Position numbers and translations under genes: made by a program. The notes below the pieces were generated by a model that ran no database searches, had not been told where the DNA came from, and was given only the letters and a program-made list of their open reading frames with translations. A stretch of DNA of 64,000 nt, taken from Desulfobaculum bizertense DSM 18034 (GTDB lineage Bacteria > Desulfobacterota > Desulfovibrionia > Desulfovibrionales > Desulfovibrionaceae). Below are positions 8,068 through 18,300 of this stretch, piece by piece; the first letter of the stretch is position 1, and every line of letters begins with the position of its first letter. Location: contig NZ_FUYA01000006.1 in NCBI RefSeq assembly GCF_900167065.1, positions 124,001 through 188,000 on the forward strand, read 5' to 3'.

Positions 8068-9492
8068 TTATGATTTTATCTTGTATTTCTTGAGAAGTGC
8101 ATAAAAACGGGACTGCGACAGGCCCGAAAGTTCCACAGAGCGCTTGATTGAGCCACCCGTACTGGCAAGCAAATGCTTGAGGTAACCCTGCTCTGCCTGC
8201 GAGACCACCTTATTTCGGTGTTCCTGCATAGTAGGAATGCTTTCGTCGTCAGCCACATACTCAAAGTTTTTCGGCAGGCCACCCTTTTCTGCATCCGGAG
8301 TGATGCGCTTGCGAACAATCTTGGCCCGCAGCTCTGGCGGAAGATGCTTGAGATAAATCTGACTCTCATGCCGGGCAGCCGTCACCGCAAATTCCACAGC
8401 ATGAACCAGCTCGCGCACATTGCCCGGCCAGTCATATTCCTCCAGCGCGGCAATAACGTCTGACCCACATTCCTTGGGATCCCACCCATTTCGGTCAGCC
8501 ACTAGTGCCATATAATGCTCCACCAAAAGATGCACATCACCTTCCCGGTTCCGTAGCGGTGGCAGTTCAACGCTTGCCCCACGGATACGAAACGCCAGAT
8601 CAGGCCGAAACGTTCCGGCGCTGATCATTTCATCAAGATTACGGTTTGTCGCCGCGACCAGACGAAAATCACAAGGCTGCTCTTTTTTTGCGCCCAGCGG
8701 ACGCACCATTCTTTCCTGCAAGACCCGCAAAAAAATCTTTTGCACCGAAAGCGGAAGTTCACCAACTTCATCAAGAAACAGCGTGCCTCCGCTGGCCTGC
8801 AAAAGCAGCCCCTGTGTGTCACGAACAGCGCCCGTAAAGGTCCCACGGGCATGCCCAAAAAGCAGGGATTCCGCAATCTGCTCGGGCAACGCCGCACAGT
8901 CCACGGTAATAAATGGTCCCGAAGCCTGTGGGCTGTTGTTATGGATGGCCTTGGCGCACAGCTCCTTACCTGTGCCTGTTTCGCCTGTCACCAGCACACT
9001 CACATCACCCGGAGCACACTGGGCCACCCGCTCCAGCGTCCGTACAATCTGCGGGCTTTCACCCACAATATGCTCACGGCGCAGGCTCTGAACCTGCCGA
9101 ACTTTTTTGGTTCCCAGCCGCTCGCGGCGGTAATCCATCGCCCGGTCCAGCGTGGCAATGATTTCAGTCATGGAATCCGTCTTTTCGATGTAATCCCATG
9201 CCCCGCTGGTAATCGCCAGTTCCGCACCATCAGGATCGCTGTTTCCGGTGATGATAATCACCTCAGGATGTGACGGCTGGCCAATAATATCTGGAATTAT
9301 GGACAGGCCGTTTCCATCTGGAAGGCGCACGTCCAGAAACACAGCATCAAAATTCTTCTTTCGCACCTGTTCAAGTCCCTGCCCCAATGTTGTTGCAGCA
9401 TGGGCCGCATATCCAGCATTTTGCAGGACTCTGCACAGGGCATAGTTCATGTCTCCATCGTCATCCAGGATGAGAACATTTTGCGGATTCAT
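8068..9492 (-). CDS. Sigma-54-dependent response regulator, NtrC family
   Basis: 474 residues: receiver domain (about 5-120, phospho-acceptor D54 in FLDVRLP, acidic pocket near D10-D12), AAA+ domain (about 140-380) with Walker A GETGTGKE (170-177), the sigma-54 contact loop as GTFTGA (217-222, the usual GAFTGA with T in place of A), and Walker B GGTLFLDE, then a Fis-type helix-turn-helix at 440-474. It should activate sigma-54 promoters when phosphorylated by the kinase encoded 15 bp upstream. Its targets are unknown; the frd operon next door is a natural guess but no sigma-54 promoter was recognised there. Confidence 0.93.
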   Translation of the reverse strand: MNPQNVLILDDDGDMNYALCRVLQNAGYAAHAATTLGQGLEQVRKKNFDAVFLDVRLPDGNGLSIIPDIIGQPSHPEVIIITGNSDPDGAELAITSGAWDYIEKTDSMTEIIATLDRAMDYRRERLGTKKVRQVQSLRREHIVGESPQIVRTLERVAQCAPGDVSVLVTGETGTGKELCAKAIHNNSPQASGPFITVDCAALPEQIAESLLFGHARGTFTGAVRDTQGLLLQASGGTLFLDEVGELPLSVQKIFLRVLQERMVRPLGAKKEQPCDFRLVAATNRNLDEMISAGTFRPDLAFRIRGASVELPPLRNREGDVHLLVEHYMALVADRNGWDPKECGSDVIAALEEYDWPGNVRELVHAVEFAVTAARHESQIYLKHLPPELRAKIVRKRITPDAEKGGLPKNFEYVADDESIPTMQEHRNKVVSQAEQGYLKHLLASTGGSIKRSVELSGLSQSRFYALLKKYKIKS

Positions 9493-9507
9493 TTTCTGCC
9501 CCGCCTC

Positions 9508-11388
9508 TTAGGTTGTATTTTCGTCCAGAAGTTCCCTCGCCACCTTACACAATTCATATGTATCAAAAGGTTTACGGAAAAAGCGCGATACGCCCTGCTT
9601 TTTCCAGTCTGCATCTGAGGCAGAGGAATAGCCCTCCCCTTCAAAACCACTGTAGAGAATCGTGGGGAGTTCCGGCCGCAACGTCCGCACCACCCGGATA
9701 AGCTCGGTGCCAGTCATGTGTGGCATAAGCTGATCCGTCAGGAGCAAGTCATAGTCCTCTGGCTTGGCCCGAAACGCACTCAGCGCATCAACCCCACTCG
9801 AAAACACCGCGACCTGATAGCCACAGCGCTCAAAGAGCTTTTGCACCGGATAGGCCATATCCTCGTCGTCATCCACGAGCATAATCCTTTCGGTACCCTC
9901 GCAATGCACGTTTTCCTGTCGCACAGGAACGTCTTTTTCCATGCTGTTGCCAGCGTAGGGCATGAGCACAGAAAAGGTTGTGCCCTCACCAACCGTGCTG
10001 GCAACCCGAATGTCTCCATGCGAATTGCGAACAATGGATTCCACCACAGACAGCCCAAGCCCTGTGCCGCCTTCGTACTTTCTGGTGGTAAAAAATGGAT
10101 CAAAAATCTTTTCCAGTGCAGACGGTGCAATTCCATGCCCCGTGTCCCGCACCTCCAGCACCACATAGTGCCGATTGCTGATGCCCCGGGCCTCGGCTTC
10201 CCGCGAGCCAACATCCCGCACAAAAAGATCAAGGCGCAAGGTGCCCCTGCCTCCAGACATGGCCTGCACCGCGTTGGTACACAGATTCATAATGATCTGG
10301 AGATACTGGTCAGGGTCAGCGCTAATCAGGGCCGAGCGGCAGCGGTTATAGACCTGCACGGTCACGGTCGGCGGGATAAAGGTCCGCAGGAGCTGCAAGC
10401 ACTCTTCCAGCACCCGCCCCGGATGAACCGGACGCTTCTTCCCTTTGTTGGGAGCACCAAAGGCCCGCAGGCGGCGGACAATGGTTTTGCCCCGGTTGGC
10501 CGCGTGCAAAATGCGCCGCAGGTCTTCATTGATCGAACTGTCCCCGCGGGTTTCGGCCAAAGCCAGTTCACCACAGGAAATTATCGCTCCAAGTATGTTG
10601 TTAAAATCGTGGGCAATCCCACCAGCAAACACGCCAATAGCTTCCATCTTCTGGGCCTGATGAAGCCCGCGCTCCATCTGTCGCCACGGCTCAATAATGG
10701 AACCAACCATGTGCAGGCTCACCGGGACAATCACCACGGCCAGAACCGCAAGGGTTCCCACCACAACCATGATGATGGCCCGATACATGTGAGAATGCAG
10801 CTTTTCAGAAAGCTCGTCCTGCTCATGCGTTATGGAATCTATGTAAAAGCCTGTTGCAATCCAGTAAGACGTTCCCGGAATACGTTCTGAGTATACGAGC
10901 TTTTGACTCGGATATGCCTGCCCAGGCTTGGCAAACCAGTATTTGACAAACCCACCACCACTGGATGCTTTTTTTGTCAGCTCCGCAATGTACTCTTTGC
11001 CATACGGATCTTTATGGTGCAGTCTGGAGACACCTTTGAACTCTGAATGCAAGGGATGTGCGATATTGATACCATTCATATCATATATGAAGTAATATCC
11101 ATCCTCACCGTAACGCATTTCTTCTGTCGCATGGCGGAGTGCCTCCGGAGACAATTCTCCGGGAACATCTTCAAGCATGGCTCCAAGCTGGGCCGAAACA
11201 GAATGAATGGAGGTCGCAAGCGTCCGCTTATACCCTTCCAGTGTTGCCTGACGGGATTCCTGAATAATCTTCTGCTGAACCCGTTCCATAAAGTAAATGT
11301 ATGCAATGCCGATGCTCGCGGATGAACACACCATGATGAGCACAAGCAGTGTAATGCGTCGAGCAATTGTAGGGTTCCGCTGCAACAT
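9508..11388 (-). CDS. Hybrid sensor histidine kinase with periplasmic Cache domain
   Basis: 626 residues: membrane helix (about 12-32), periplasmic single-Cache domain (about 35-185, with DGYYFIYDMNG and YWIATGFYID segments typical of the family), second helix (about 204-228), histidine kinase core with phospho-acceptor H260 in GGIAHDFNNIL, ATPase domain with the G-box GGTGLGLSVVES, and a C-terminal receiver (from about 495, DLLLTDQLMP). The Cache family binds small organic acids, amines or similar ligands; near the dicarboxylate genes a carboxylate ligand is plausible but not shown. GGAGG lies 9 bases before the ATG. It forms a two-gene unit with the NtrC-type regulator. Confidence 0.92.
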   Translation of the reverse strand: MLQRNPTIARRITLLVLIMVCSSASIGIAYIYFMERVQQKIIQESRQATLEGYKRTLATSIHSVSAQLGAMLEDVPGELSPEALRHATEEMRYGEDGYYFIYDMNGINIAHPLHSEFKGVSRLHHKDPYGKEYIAELTKKASSGGGFVKYWFAKPGQAYPSQKLVYSERIPGTSYWIATGFYIDSITHEQDELSEKLHSHMYRAIIMVVVGTLAVLAVVIVPVSLHMVGSIIEPWRQMERGLHQAQKMEAIGVFAGGIAHDFNNILGAIISCGELALAETRGDSSINEDLRRILHAANRGKTIVRRLRAFGAPNKGKKRPVHPGRVLEECLQLLRTFIPPTVTVQVYNRCRSALISADPDQYLQIIMNLCTNAVQAMSGGRGTLRLDLFVRDVGSREAEARGISNRHYVVLEVRDTGHGIAPSALEKIFDPFFTTRKYEGGTGLGLSVVESIVRNSHGDIRVASTVGEGTTFSVLMPYAGNSMEKDVPVRQENVHCEGTERIMLVDDDEDMAYPVQKLFERCGYQVAVFSSGVDALSAFRAKPEDYDLLLTDQLMPHMTGTELIRVVRTLRPELPTILYSGFEGEGYSSASDADWKKQGVSRFFRKPFDTYELCKVARELLDENTT

Positions 11389-11834
11389 TCAAAAAAGCCT
11401 CCACCTTTCATGCACTTACAGTATACCGTTTCAAGACCGTACGTCATTTTTTCAAAAAAGAACACGGCCAAAAACTTATCTCAGTTTTTCTCCTCATAGA
11501 ACGTTCATTCCCGTGAGACCTCGCCTCTCAGTTCTCCTGATTTTCCTGCTGGGAAAACGAGAAAAACAGCGCAAACCCACCGATTTTTTTTCTGCGCAAA
11601 ACGCATTGCACAAGATGGACGCAAAATGCGTCCACCATAAAAAATATACAGAGAGCAATTTTCATAGGAGCTTGCTATACATGAATTTTCCTCTCTCCCC
11701 CTGTATTTCGGACTTTTTGGCCACTGTGAAGTGCCTTGACTTTTTAGTTAACACTTCCTATAGGAAGCGCTCTAATAAATAGTATGCTAACTATTTATAG
11801 ACTATCTATAGAAGAGAATATGGAGATAGGACAC
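11389..11834. other. Divergent intergenic region between kinase and efflux operons
   Basis: 446 bp between divergent transcription units. The right third carries the efflux promoter and its palindromes (described separately). The left two thirds hold the promoter of the kinase on the minus strand, not recognised with confidence. An open frame at 11297-11782 has no ribosome site and runs into the kinase gene, so it was not accepted as a gene. Confidence 0.6.
11736..11799 (+). promoter_or_regulatory. Efflux operon promoter with two overlapping palindromic operators
   Basis: A -35 box TTGACT (11736-11741) and -10-like TATAGG (11759-11764) are separated by 17 bp. A perfect 14-bp palindrome CTTCCTATAGGAAG (11754-11767) covers the -10. 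A second palindrome, ATAAATAGT (11775-11783), 6-bp spacer, ACTATTTAT (11790-11798), lies at the expected start of transcription. Such placement fits repression by the MarR-family protein encoded at the end of this gene group; the pairing of site and regulator is inferred. Confidence 0.65.
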
Positions 11835-13001
11835 ATGGAGAAAACAAAACGCTCTCTGCTGCTTCTTGGGCTTGCCCTCGTCATGGCAGCATTTCTGGCT
11901 GGCTGCACAGACAGTGAAGCCTCCAAAAGTGCACAAAAAACGCCACCGCCGCCGCTGGTCAAGGCCCAGACAATTACTCGAGCAGACGTTCCGCTCACCC
12001 TTGAGTACATTGGACAGGCCGCAGGTTCGCGCGAAGTTGAAGTTCGCGCTCGCGTTGGCGGCATTCTGCTCACCAGAAAATATGTAGAAGGAAGCCTTGT
12101 CAAAAAAGGCGACCTGCTCTTCACTCTTGATCCCGAGCCATTCCGGGCTGCCCTTGGTCAGGCCCGTGGTCAGCTCGCAAAGGCTGAGGCCGCTTTTTCC
12201 CAGCGCAAGCTGGATCGCGACAGGACTCTCAAACTTTACAAGGACGGCGTCGTCAGCACCCAGGAACGGGATCAGGCTCTGACCGCATACCGTACCGGTG
12301 AAGCCGACGTTCTGGCCGCAAAAGCCACGGTTCGCGAAGCTGAGATTAACCTCGGCTACACCGAAGTCCGCGCACCAATCACCGGCATCACCAGTCAGGA
12401 AACCCGCTCCGAGGGAAGCCTTGTGAGCACCGATGCTGCGGGAAGCCTGCTGACCACCATCACCCAGCTCAACCCGGTTTACGTCAACTTCTCCGTTCCC
12501 GGCACCGAAGCCATGCGCTTCCGCAAGCTTCAGGCTGAGGGCAAACTCTTTTTGCCCAAGGAATACGAAGTACATATCCGCCTGAGTGATGGTTCAAACT
12601 ACAAACTCGCAGGCCACATCAACTTTGCTGACCAGCAGGTCGACCCGCTGACAGGCTCCATCCGCACCCGTGCGCAGTTCGACAACCCGGACAAGATTGT
12701 TCTTCCCGGCCAGTTTGTCCGCGTGCTGATGGATGGCTCCAAGTTCATCAACACGCTGGCCGTGCCCCAGCGCGCCGTGCTCTTCACCCAGTCCGGCCCG
12801 ATTGTGTACGTGCTGGATGAAAAAAACACAGCCACCCCGCGCCCGGTTGTGCTTGGTGACAGTGTTGGAAAAGAATTTGTTGTGAACTCCGGCCTCGAAG
12901 ATGGCGAACGCATCATTAGCGAAGGCGTCATCAAGGTCCGCCCCGGCACCGTTGTCAAAATTGCAGGTGAAACCTCCAATGCTCCGGAGGCCGGGAAGTG
13001 A
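11835..13001 (+). CDS. RND efflux periplasmic adaptor lipoprotein (AcrA/MexA type)
   Basis: 388 residues. A lipoprotein signal peptide ends at LAGC (about residue 23), so the protein is lipid-anchored in the periplasm. Then come a biotinyl-lipoyl half ([24 protein letters not shown]), an alpha-hairpin (about 110-170), the second lipoyl half ([10 protein letters not shown]) and beta-barrel and membrane-proximal domains ([18 protein letters not shown]). It joins the inner-membrane pump to an outer-membrane channel that is not encoded here. ATG 11835 was chosen over in-frame starts at 11784 and 11820 because GGAG lies 9 bases upstream and it gives a clean signal peptide. Confidence 0.92.
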   Translation: MEKTKRSLLLLGLALVMAAFLAGCTDSEASKSAQKTPPPPLVKAQTITRADVPLTLEYIGQAAGSREVEVRARVGGILLTRKYVEGSLVKKGDLLFTLDPEPFRAALGQARGQLAKAEAAFSQRKLDRDRTLKLYKDGVVSTQERDQALTAYRTGEADVLAAKATVREAEINLGYTEVRAPITGITSQETRSEGSLVSTDAAGSLLTTITQLNPVYVNFSVPGTEAMRFRKLQAEGKLFLPKEYEVHIRLSDGSNYKLAGHINFADQQVDPLTGSIRTRAQFDNPDKIVLPGQFVRVLMDGSKFINTLAVPQRAVLFTQSGPIVYVLDEKNTATPRPVVLGDSVGKEFVVNSGLEDGERIISEGVIKVRPGTVVKIAGETSNAPEAGK

Positions 13002-16000
13002 TTTCACGCTTTTTTATTGACCGTCCAATCTTTGCGACTGTCATCTCTATCCTGATTACGCTGGCAGGCCTGCTGGCAATCAGGGTACTGCCAGTTGCTC
13101 AGTATCCGGAACTTGTTCCGCCAGAAGTCAATGTCTCCACCGTGTACCCCGGCGCAAGTGCTGACGTTATCGCCAAAACGGTAGCAGCTCCACTTGAGCA
13201 GGAAATCAACGGCGTTGACAATATGCTCTACCTCCAGTCTTCCAGTTCTGGCAGTGGCGCGCTGAGCATGAGTATCACCTTTAAACTTGGCACGGACCCC
13301 GACCAGGCCACCATTAACGTCAACAACCGCGTTCAGGCAGCTCTGGCAGGTCTTCCTGCCGAAGTTCGCCAGCAGGGTGTGACCGTCAAAAAACGTTCAC
13401 CCAGTATGCTCGAGGTTGTGAATATTGAGTCTGATGGCCGTTATGACTCCGTGTACATGGGCAACTACGCCCTGATTAACGTCCTTGACGACCTCAAGCG
13501 TGTTGAGGGTGTTGGTGATGCCATGATCTTTGGCGATCACGACTACTCCATGCGTGTCTGGATTCGTCCGGACAAGCTTGCCCAGCTCAAGCTGACGCCA
13601 AGCGACATCGCCAACGCCATTCGCGAGCAGAACGCCCAGTTCGCTGCTGGTGGTATTGGCCTTGAGCCTTTGGGTGACCCCGTGGAACTGACCTACACAG
13701 TCACCACACAGGGCCGACTCGCTGACGAAAATGAATTCGGCAACATCATCCTCCGCGCCAACCCCGACGGCACGATGCTGCGTCTTAAGGACGTCGCCCG
13801 TGTCGAGCTTGGTGCATACAGCTACAGCGTTGTCAGTAAACATAACGGCAATGATTCTATTGCCATTGGTGTTTACCTTGCTCCGGGCGCTAACGCCCTT
13901 GATACCGCAGACCGCGTGTCTGCCAAGATGGAAGAAATCAGCAAGCGCTTCCCGGATGGCATTGAGTACAAAATCCCGTTTGATACCACGGAATTCATTC
14001 GAATTTCGGTCAACGAGGTTGTGCACACGCTGTTCGAAGCAATGGCCCTTGTTTTTATCATCATCTTTATCTTCCTCCAGAACTGGCGCGCCACAGTCAT
14101 TCCATGTCTTGCGGTCCCGGTATCCATTATTGGTACCTTCGCAGGCATGTATATTCTTGGCTTCTCGGTCAACACCCTGACCCTGTTTGGTCTGGTTCTG
14201 GCCATTGGTATCGTTGTTGACGATGCTATTGTTGTTATTGAGAACGTCGAACGTATCATGGAGACCGAGGGGCTGAATCCTCACGACGCGACAGTCAAGG
14301 CAATGGAAGAAGTAACCGGTCCGGTTATCGCCATTGTTCTGGTGCTCTGCTCGGTATTTATCCCAGTCGCATTCATGGGTGGTCTGGCTGGTGAAATGTA
14401 CAAACAGTTTGCTGTTACCATCGCGGTTTCAGTTATTCTGTCTGGTATTGTCGCACTGACCCTGACCCCGGCACTCTGCTCCCTGCTCCTCAAGCAGGAA
14501 CGCAAGGCCCCCATTGCACCACTTCGCTGGTTCAACAGCTTCTTTGACCGGATTACGGCCCGCTACACAGCAGGCGTTCGCTTCATCCTGAAACGCACAG
14601 CGCTTGGTGTTTCCATCTTTGCCCTGCTTTGCGGTGCAACGTGGATGCTCTTCCAGCACGTTCCCGGCTCTCTGGTTCCAGAAGAAGACCAAGGCTACAT
14701 CATTTCGGCAGCATTCCTGCCGGATGGAGCTTCACTCTCCAGAACACAGGCCGTCACAGACAAGGTCTCCAAGATGATGCTGGATAACCCAGCCATTCAG
14801 GATACCATTGAAATCTCTGGCTTTGACCTCTTCTCTGGTTCTCCAAAAACAAACTCTTCAACAATCTTCCTGAACCTCACGGACTGGGACAAGCGTGACG
14901 AATCGCAGAGTTCCAATGCGGTTGTAGGAAATATCTTTGGCTACGGATACGGCTTTACCGACGCACTGGTAATGGCCTTTAACCCGCCGCCCATCAGTGG
15001 CATGTCCAACACGGGTGGTTTTGAAGGCTACGTCCAGAACCGCGCCGGTGATGATCCCCGTGAAATGGCACGCAAGGTTCAGGCCTTTGCTGCCGAAGCA
15101 AACAAGCGCCCAGAGCTGACTGCTGTTCGTACGACATTCAGTGCCAACGCTCCTCAGATTCACGTCGAGCTCGACCGCGAAAAGGCCAAAAGCCTTGGCG
15201 TTCCGGTCAACCGTGTCTTTGAGACCATGCAGTCCACCTTTGGCGCCTACTACGTGAACGACTTCAACAAACTGGGCCGTACCTTCCGCGTACAGCTCCA
15301 GTCCGAAGGCGAATACCGTAAGACTCCAGACGACCTGAAAAACGTCTACGTCCGTTCCGAGAACGGCAAAATGATTCCGCTGACCGCTCTGGTAAACATC
15401 CGTCAGGAAACAGGCCCAGACGTTCTGGAACGCTTCAACGTGTTCCCGGCCGCAAAGGTCATGGGTTCTCCGGCCCCCGGATACAGCTCTGGTCAGGCTC
15501 TCGAAGTCATGGAAGAGCTGGCCCACAAATACCTGCCAGAAAGCTATACGCTGTCATGGACGGGTTCGGCCTATCAGGAAAAAGCCACTGGCGGCACCTC
15601 CGCTCAGGTTCTGCTTCTGGCCCTGCTTATGGTCTTCCTGATTCTGGCTGCCCAGTATGAACGCTGGAGCCTGCCATTTGCAGTTATCATGGTGGTTCCC
15701 TTTGCACTCTTTGGCGCCATTTCTGCGAACTTCCTCAGAGGTTTGTCAAATGACGTCTACTTCCAGATTGCACTGGTCACCCTGATTGGTCTTTCGTGTA
15801 AAAACGCCATTCTTATCGTTGAGTTCGCAGCAATGATTCACCGCGAAGGCAAAGACATCATGCACGCCGCAGCAGAAGCCGCACGACTGCGCTTCCGCCC
15901 AATCGTCATGACCTCTCTGGCCTTCATTCTCGGTTGTATGCCTCTGGCCACAAGCCACGGTGCTGGTGCAGCCAGCAGACATTCCATCGGTACTGGTGTT

Positions 16001-16135
16001 ATTGGCGGCATGCTGGCCGCAACATTCATTGCAACATTCTTTATTCCTGCGTTCTACATGACCGTTGCAAGCCTCACGGAGAAATCCCGAGGAATCAGCA
16101 AGAAGGTCAAAAACAGGCGTAAAGACGAACAATAA
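12998..16135 (+). CDS. RND multidrug efflux pump, HAE1 family (AcrB/MexB type)
   Basis: 1045 residues, full length for a hydrophobe/amphiphile efflux pump of 12 membrane helices and two large periplasmic loops. The N-terminus [14 protein letters not shown] is the family hallmark, and the proton-relay aspartate pair is seen in [17 protein letters not shown] in helix 4. Begins with GTG overlapping the adaptor stop by four bases (GTGA), so the two are coupled. It exports drugs or other amphiphiles from the periplasm using the proton gradient. No outer-membrane TolC partner lies nearby, so it must be supplied elsewhere. Substrates cannot be predicted. Confidence 0.95.
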   Translation: MISRFFIDRPIFATVISILITLAGLLAIRVLPVAQYPELVPPEVNVSTVYPGASADVIAKTVAAPLEQEINGVDNMLYLQSSSSGSGALSMSITFKLGTDPDQATINVNNRVQAALAGLPAEVRQQGVTVKKRSPSMLEVVNIESDGRYDSVYMGNYALINVLDDLKRVEGVGDAMIFGDHDYSMRVWIRPDKLAQLKLTPSDIANAIREQNAQFAAGGIGLEPLGDPVELTYTVTTQGRLADENEFGNIILRANPDGTMLRLKDVARVELGAYSYSVVSKHNGNDSIAIGVYLAPGANALDTADRVSAKMEEISKRFPDGIEYKIPFDTTEFIRISVNEVVHTLFEAMALVFIIIFIFLQNWRATVIPCLAVPVSIIGTFAGMYILGFSVNTLTLFGLVLAIGIVVDDAIVVIENVERIMETEGLNPHDATVKAMEEVTGPVIAIVLVLCSVFIPVAFMGGLAGEMYKQFAVTIAVSVILSGIVALTLTPALCSLLLKQERKAPIAPLRWFNSFFDRITARYTAGVRFILKRTALGVSIFALLCGATWMLFQHVPGSLVPEEDQGYIISAAFLPDGASLSRTQAVTDKVSKMMLDNPAIQDTIEISGFDLFSGSPKTNSSTIFLNLTDWDKRDESQSSNAVVGNIFGYGYGFTDALVMAFNPPPISGMSNTGGFEGYVQNRAGDDPREMARKVQAFAAEANKRPELTAVRTTFSANAPQIHVELDREKAKSLGVPVNRVFETMQSTFGAYYVNDFNKLGRTFRVQLQSEGEYRKTPDDLKNVYVRSENGKMIPLTALVNIRQETGPDVLERFNVFPAAKVMGSPAPGYSSGQALEVMEELAHKYLPESYTLSWTGSAYQEKATGGTSAQVLLLALLMVFLILAAQYERWSLPFAVIMVVPFALFGAISANFLRGLSNDVYFQIALVTLIGLSCKNAILIVEFAAMIHREGKDIMHAAAEAARLRFRPIVMTSLAFILGCMPLATSHGAGAASRHSIGTGVIGGMLAATFIATFFIPAFYMTVASLTEKSRGISKKVKNRRKDEQ

Positions 16136-16141
16136 AAAACA

Positions 16142-16176
16142 TCCGGGCAGAGCGGTGTTCTGCCCGGACTTTCTCT
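16142..16176 (+). terminator. Hairpin between pump and marR genes, possible partial terminator
   Basis: 10-bp stem TCCGGGCAGA (16142-16151) / TCTGCCCGGA (16159-16168) followed by CTTTCTCT, a weak U-tract. It lies just after the pump stop and before the marR ribosome site, so it may lower expression of marR relative to the pump or protect the upstream mRNA. Confidence 0.55.
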
Positions 16177-16191
16177 CGGAAAGGAGCGTTT

Positions 16192-16659
16192 ATGGGCAAA
16201 GGGAAAGTAGAACCTTTAGAAGATGCGCCTTTAAATCTTGGCTATGCTGTCGCTGATGTTGCCAAGTCATGGCGCTCTCTGCTTGATGAAAAGATGAAAC
16301 CACTCGGAATGAGTGGTGCCCGCTGGATAGCCCTTATCTGCCTGCACGACTTTGGCCCGACCTCGCAAAAAGAACTGGCCGAAGCCATTGGTGTTGAAGG
16401 CCCAACGCTTGTTCGCCTGCTGGACAGGCTGGAGCAGGACGGCTGGGTCAAGCGCAAGGTCTGCCCCACAGACCGCAGAGTCAAAATGATTGAGATTCAG
16501 GAAAAAGCGTACGCATTTCTGGACCAGTTCATCAATATTGCGCAGGGCATCAAGGACTGTATTACCAAAGATATTCCTAGCAAAGATCTGATGACGACCC
16601 TCTCTGTACTCATCACACTGAGAGACCGTCTGCACGAGCTGAACAGCACTTCGACATAA
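16192..16659 (+). CDS. MarR-family transcriptional regulator
   Basis: 155 residues with the winged helix-turn-helix of the family: TSQKELAEAIGVEGPTLVRL as recognition region (about 61-80) and the wing DGWVKRKVCPTDRRVKM (about 86-102, with the conserved DRR). AAGGAG lies 6 bases before the ATG. As the last gene behind an RND pair it is likely the local, ligand-released repressor of the efflux operon, and the two palindromes at 11754-11798 are candidate operators. Start and fold are clear; the regulatory link is inferred from position. Confidence 0.88.
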   Translation: MGKGKVEPLEDAPLNLGYAVADVAKSWRSLLDEKMKPLGMSGARWIALICLHDFGPTSQKELAEAIGVEGPTLVRLLDRLEQDGWVKRKVCPTDRRVKMIEIQEKAYAFLDQFINIAQGIKDCITKDIPSKDLMTTLSVLITLRDRLHELNSTST

Positions 16660-16773
16660 AAGAAATTTGGGAAAGAGACCGACACACCCCCACACCATTC
16701 CCTTTAGTCCCTCTTTCCCGCCGCCCTGCGGTGTTCAACCCCCACAATCCTTGGACATTGCAGGCGCTTTTTT

Positions 16774-16800
16774 AGCCCCGGAACTCCCGGGGCTTTTTTC
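16774..16800 (+). terminator. Terminator after marR
   Basis: 8-bp stem AGCCCCGG (16774-16781) / CCGGGGCT (16787-16794), loop AACTC, followed by TTTTTC. It separates the efflux/marR unit from the cobalamin genes. The rest of the gap 16660-16884 has no recognisable gene or cobalamin riboswitch. Confidence 0.85.
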
Positions 16801-16884
16801 TTGCCCTCCAAAGCCTTTTCGGTCCCGTCATGTTAGGCTATACATCCGGCCAGTAACCAGTATTCAGACAAACGGATTCATTTG

Positions 16885-18300
16885 ATGCCAATACCCACAA
16901 TTGTTGTTGCAGGCACGCACAGTGGCTGCGGAAAGACCACAGTCACCCTTGGGCTGCTTGCGGCGCTTGTCCGCCGAGGACTGACGGTACAGGCCTTTAA
17001 GTGCGGCCCAGACTTCATTGACCCCGGTCACCATGCCGCAGTCACAGGCCGCCCCAGCCACAACCTTGATGGCTGGATGATGGACCAGAAAAGCGTCAGG
17101 CACTGCTTTGAACGCGCCACACAGGATGCAGATATTGCGGTTGTTGAGGGCGTGATGGGGCTTTTTGATGGCCGAAGTGCCAGCGAAGATGACGGAAGCA
17201 CCGCCCAGATTGCCAAATGGCTTGGCGCCTCCGTGCTGCTGGTCGTTGATGCCCGCTCTATGGCCCGCTCTGCGGCCGCCCTTGTGGCCGGATACACGGG
17301 CTTTGACCCACAGCTCAACTTTGCAGGCATTGCCCTGAACCGGGTTGGCAGCGACAACCACGCATCCATTCTCGAGGAAGCCATCCGCAAGGCTCCCGCA
17401 CACCTTGCCCCCCTGCCACCGGTGCGGGGAGTGCTCCGCCGCAGCGAAGACCTGAGCCTTCCTTCCCGTCACCTTGGCCTGCACATGGCCGACGACAGCA
17501 CCATGAGCGCCGACAGGCAGAATGCCCTTGCCGCATGGGTCGAAAAAGGCATGGACCTTGAGACGCTGCTTGCAGAACTTCCGCACTGCGGTGGTGAAAC
17601 GCAGCAGGACAGCACACAGCCCAAGCGGACCGCAGCAGTTCGCATCGGCGTTGCACGGGACCGCGCTTTTTGCTTCTACTACCACGACAACCTGCGACTG
17701 CTCGAAGAGGCGGGAGCAGAGCTGGTGCCCTTTTCTCCTCTCACGGACAGCGCGCTGCCCGAAAATATCCACGGCCTTTACCTTGGCGGCGGCTACCCGG
17801 AACTCTTTGCCCCAGAGCTTGAAAAGAACCAGTCCATTCGTCAGGCCATCGCTCAATTTTCCCATGCAGATGGACCCATTTATGCTGAATGCGGGGGATT
17901 TATGCTCACCATGCAGGGCATTTGTGACGCCGAGGGACAGCGTTCCGAGATGACCGGAATTTTCCCTTTTGAGGCCACAATGGAAAAGCGTTTCCGTGCG
18001 CTTGGCTACCGGGGTATCCGTACCCGGCAGGACAGCCCCATTGGTCCGGCAGGCACCACTGCCAGAGGCCATGAATTTCATTATTCAGCCCCCCGGCTCA
18101 AAGAGGGCACGCACGGCATCTATGAAGTCAGTGACCGCAAGGGTCCCCGCTCTGGAGAAGAGGGCTTTGTGGTCCGCAACACCCTTGCCTCGTACATCCA
18201 CCTGCACTTTGCGTCGAACCCGGAATGCGCAGCCGCTTTTGTGCGCTGCTGCTCGAACTGGAAAGCTGCGCAGGAGAACAAGGACTCTGTTCATGGCTAA
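16885..18300 (+). CDS. cobB: Cobyrinate a,c-diamide synthase
   Basis: 471 residues, the CbiA/CobB size. It amidates the a and c carboxylates of the corrin ring with ATP and glutamine. The N-terminal dethiobiotin-synthetase-like ATPase has the P-loop GTHSGCGKTT (about 9-18); the C-terminal glutaminase domain has the nucleophile C336 in IYAECGGFM and LYLGGGYPE upstream. ATG 16885 was preferred over the TTG three bases before it. The ribosome site is weak. It overlaps cbiD by 8 bp and is the first gene of a cobalamin cluster. The name cbiA would be used in anaerobic pathways; cbiD and cbiET next door suggest that this is one. Confidence 0.92.
   Translation: MPIPTIVVAGTHSGCGKTTVTLGLLAALVRRGLTVQAFKCGPDFIDPGHHAAVTGRPSHNLDGWMMDQKSVRHCFERATQDADIAVVEGVMGLFDGRSASEDDGSTAQIAKWLGASVLLVVDARSMARSAAALVAGYTGFDPQLNFAGIALNRVGSDNHASILEEAIRKAPAHLAPLPPVRGVLRRSEDLSLPSRHLGLHMADDSTMSADRQNALAAWVEKGMDLETLLAELPHCGGETQQDSTQPKRTAAVRIGVARDRAFCFYYHDNLRLLEEAGAELVPFSPLTDSALPENIHGLYLGGGYPELFAPELEKNQSIRQAIAQFSHADGPIYAECGGFMLTMQGICDAEGQRSEMTGIFPFEATMEKRFRALGYRGIRTRQDSPIGPAGTTARGHEFHYSAPRLKEGTHGIYEVSDRKGPRSGEEGFVVRNTLASYIHLHFASNPECAAAFVRCCSNWKAAQENKDSVHG

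Noticed and set aside
11297-11782. 161-codon plus-strand frame before the RND operon
   Set aside because: It starts inside the kinase gene on the opposite strand, has no ribosome site, and covers the promoter and operator region.
16660-16884. Cobalamin riboswitch before cobB, and likewise before the TonB receptor (61011-61420)
   Set aside because: No B12-box-like conserved core or long multi-stem leader was found in either gap; only a terminator and a Fur-like site.
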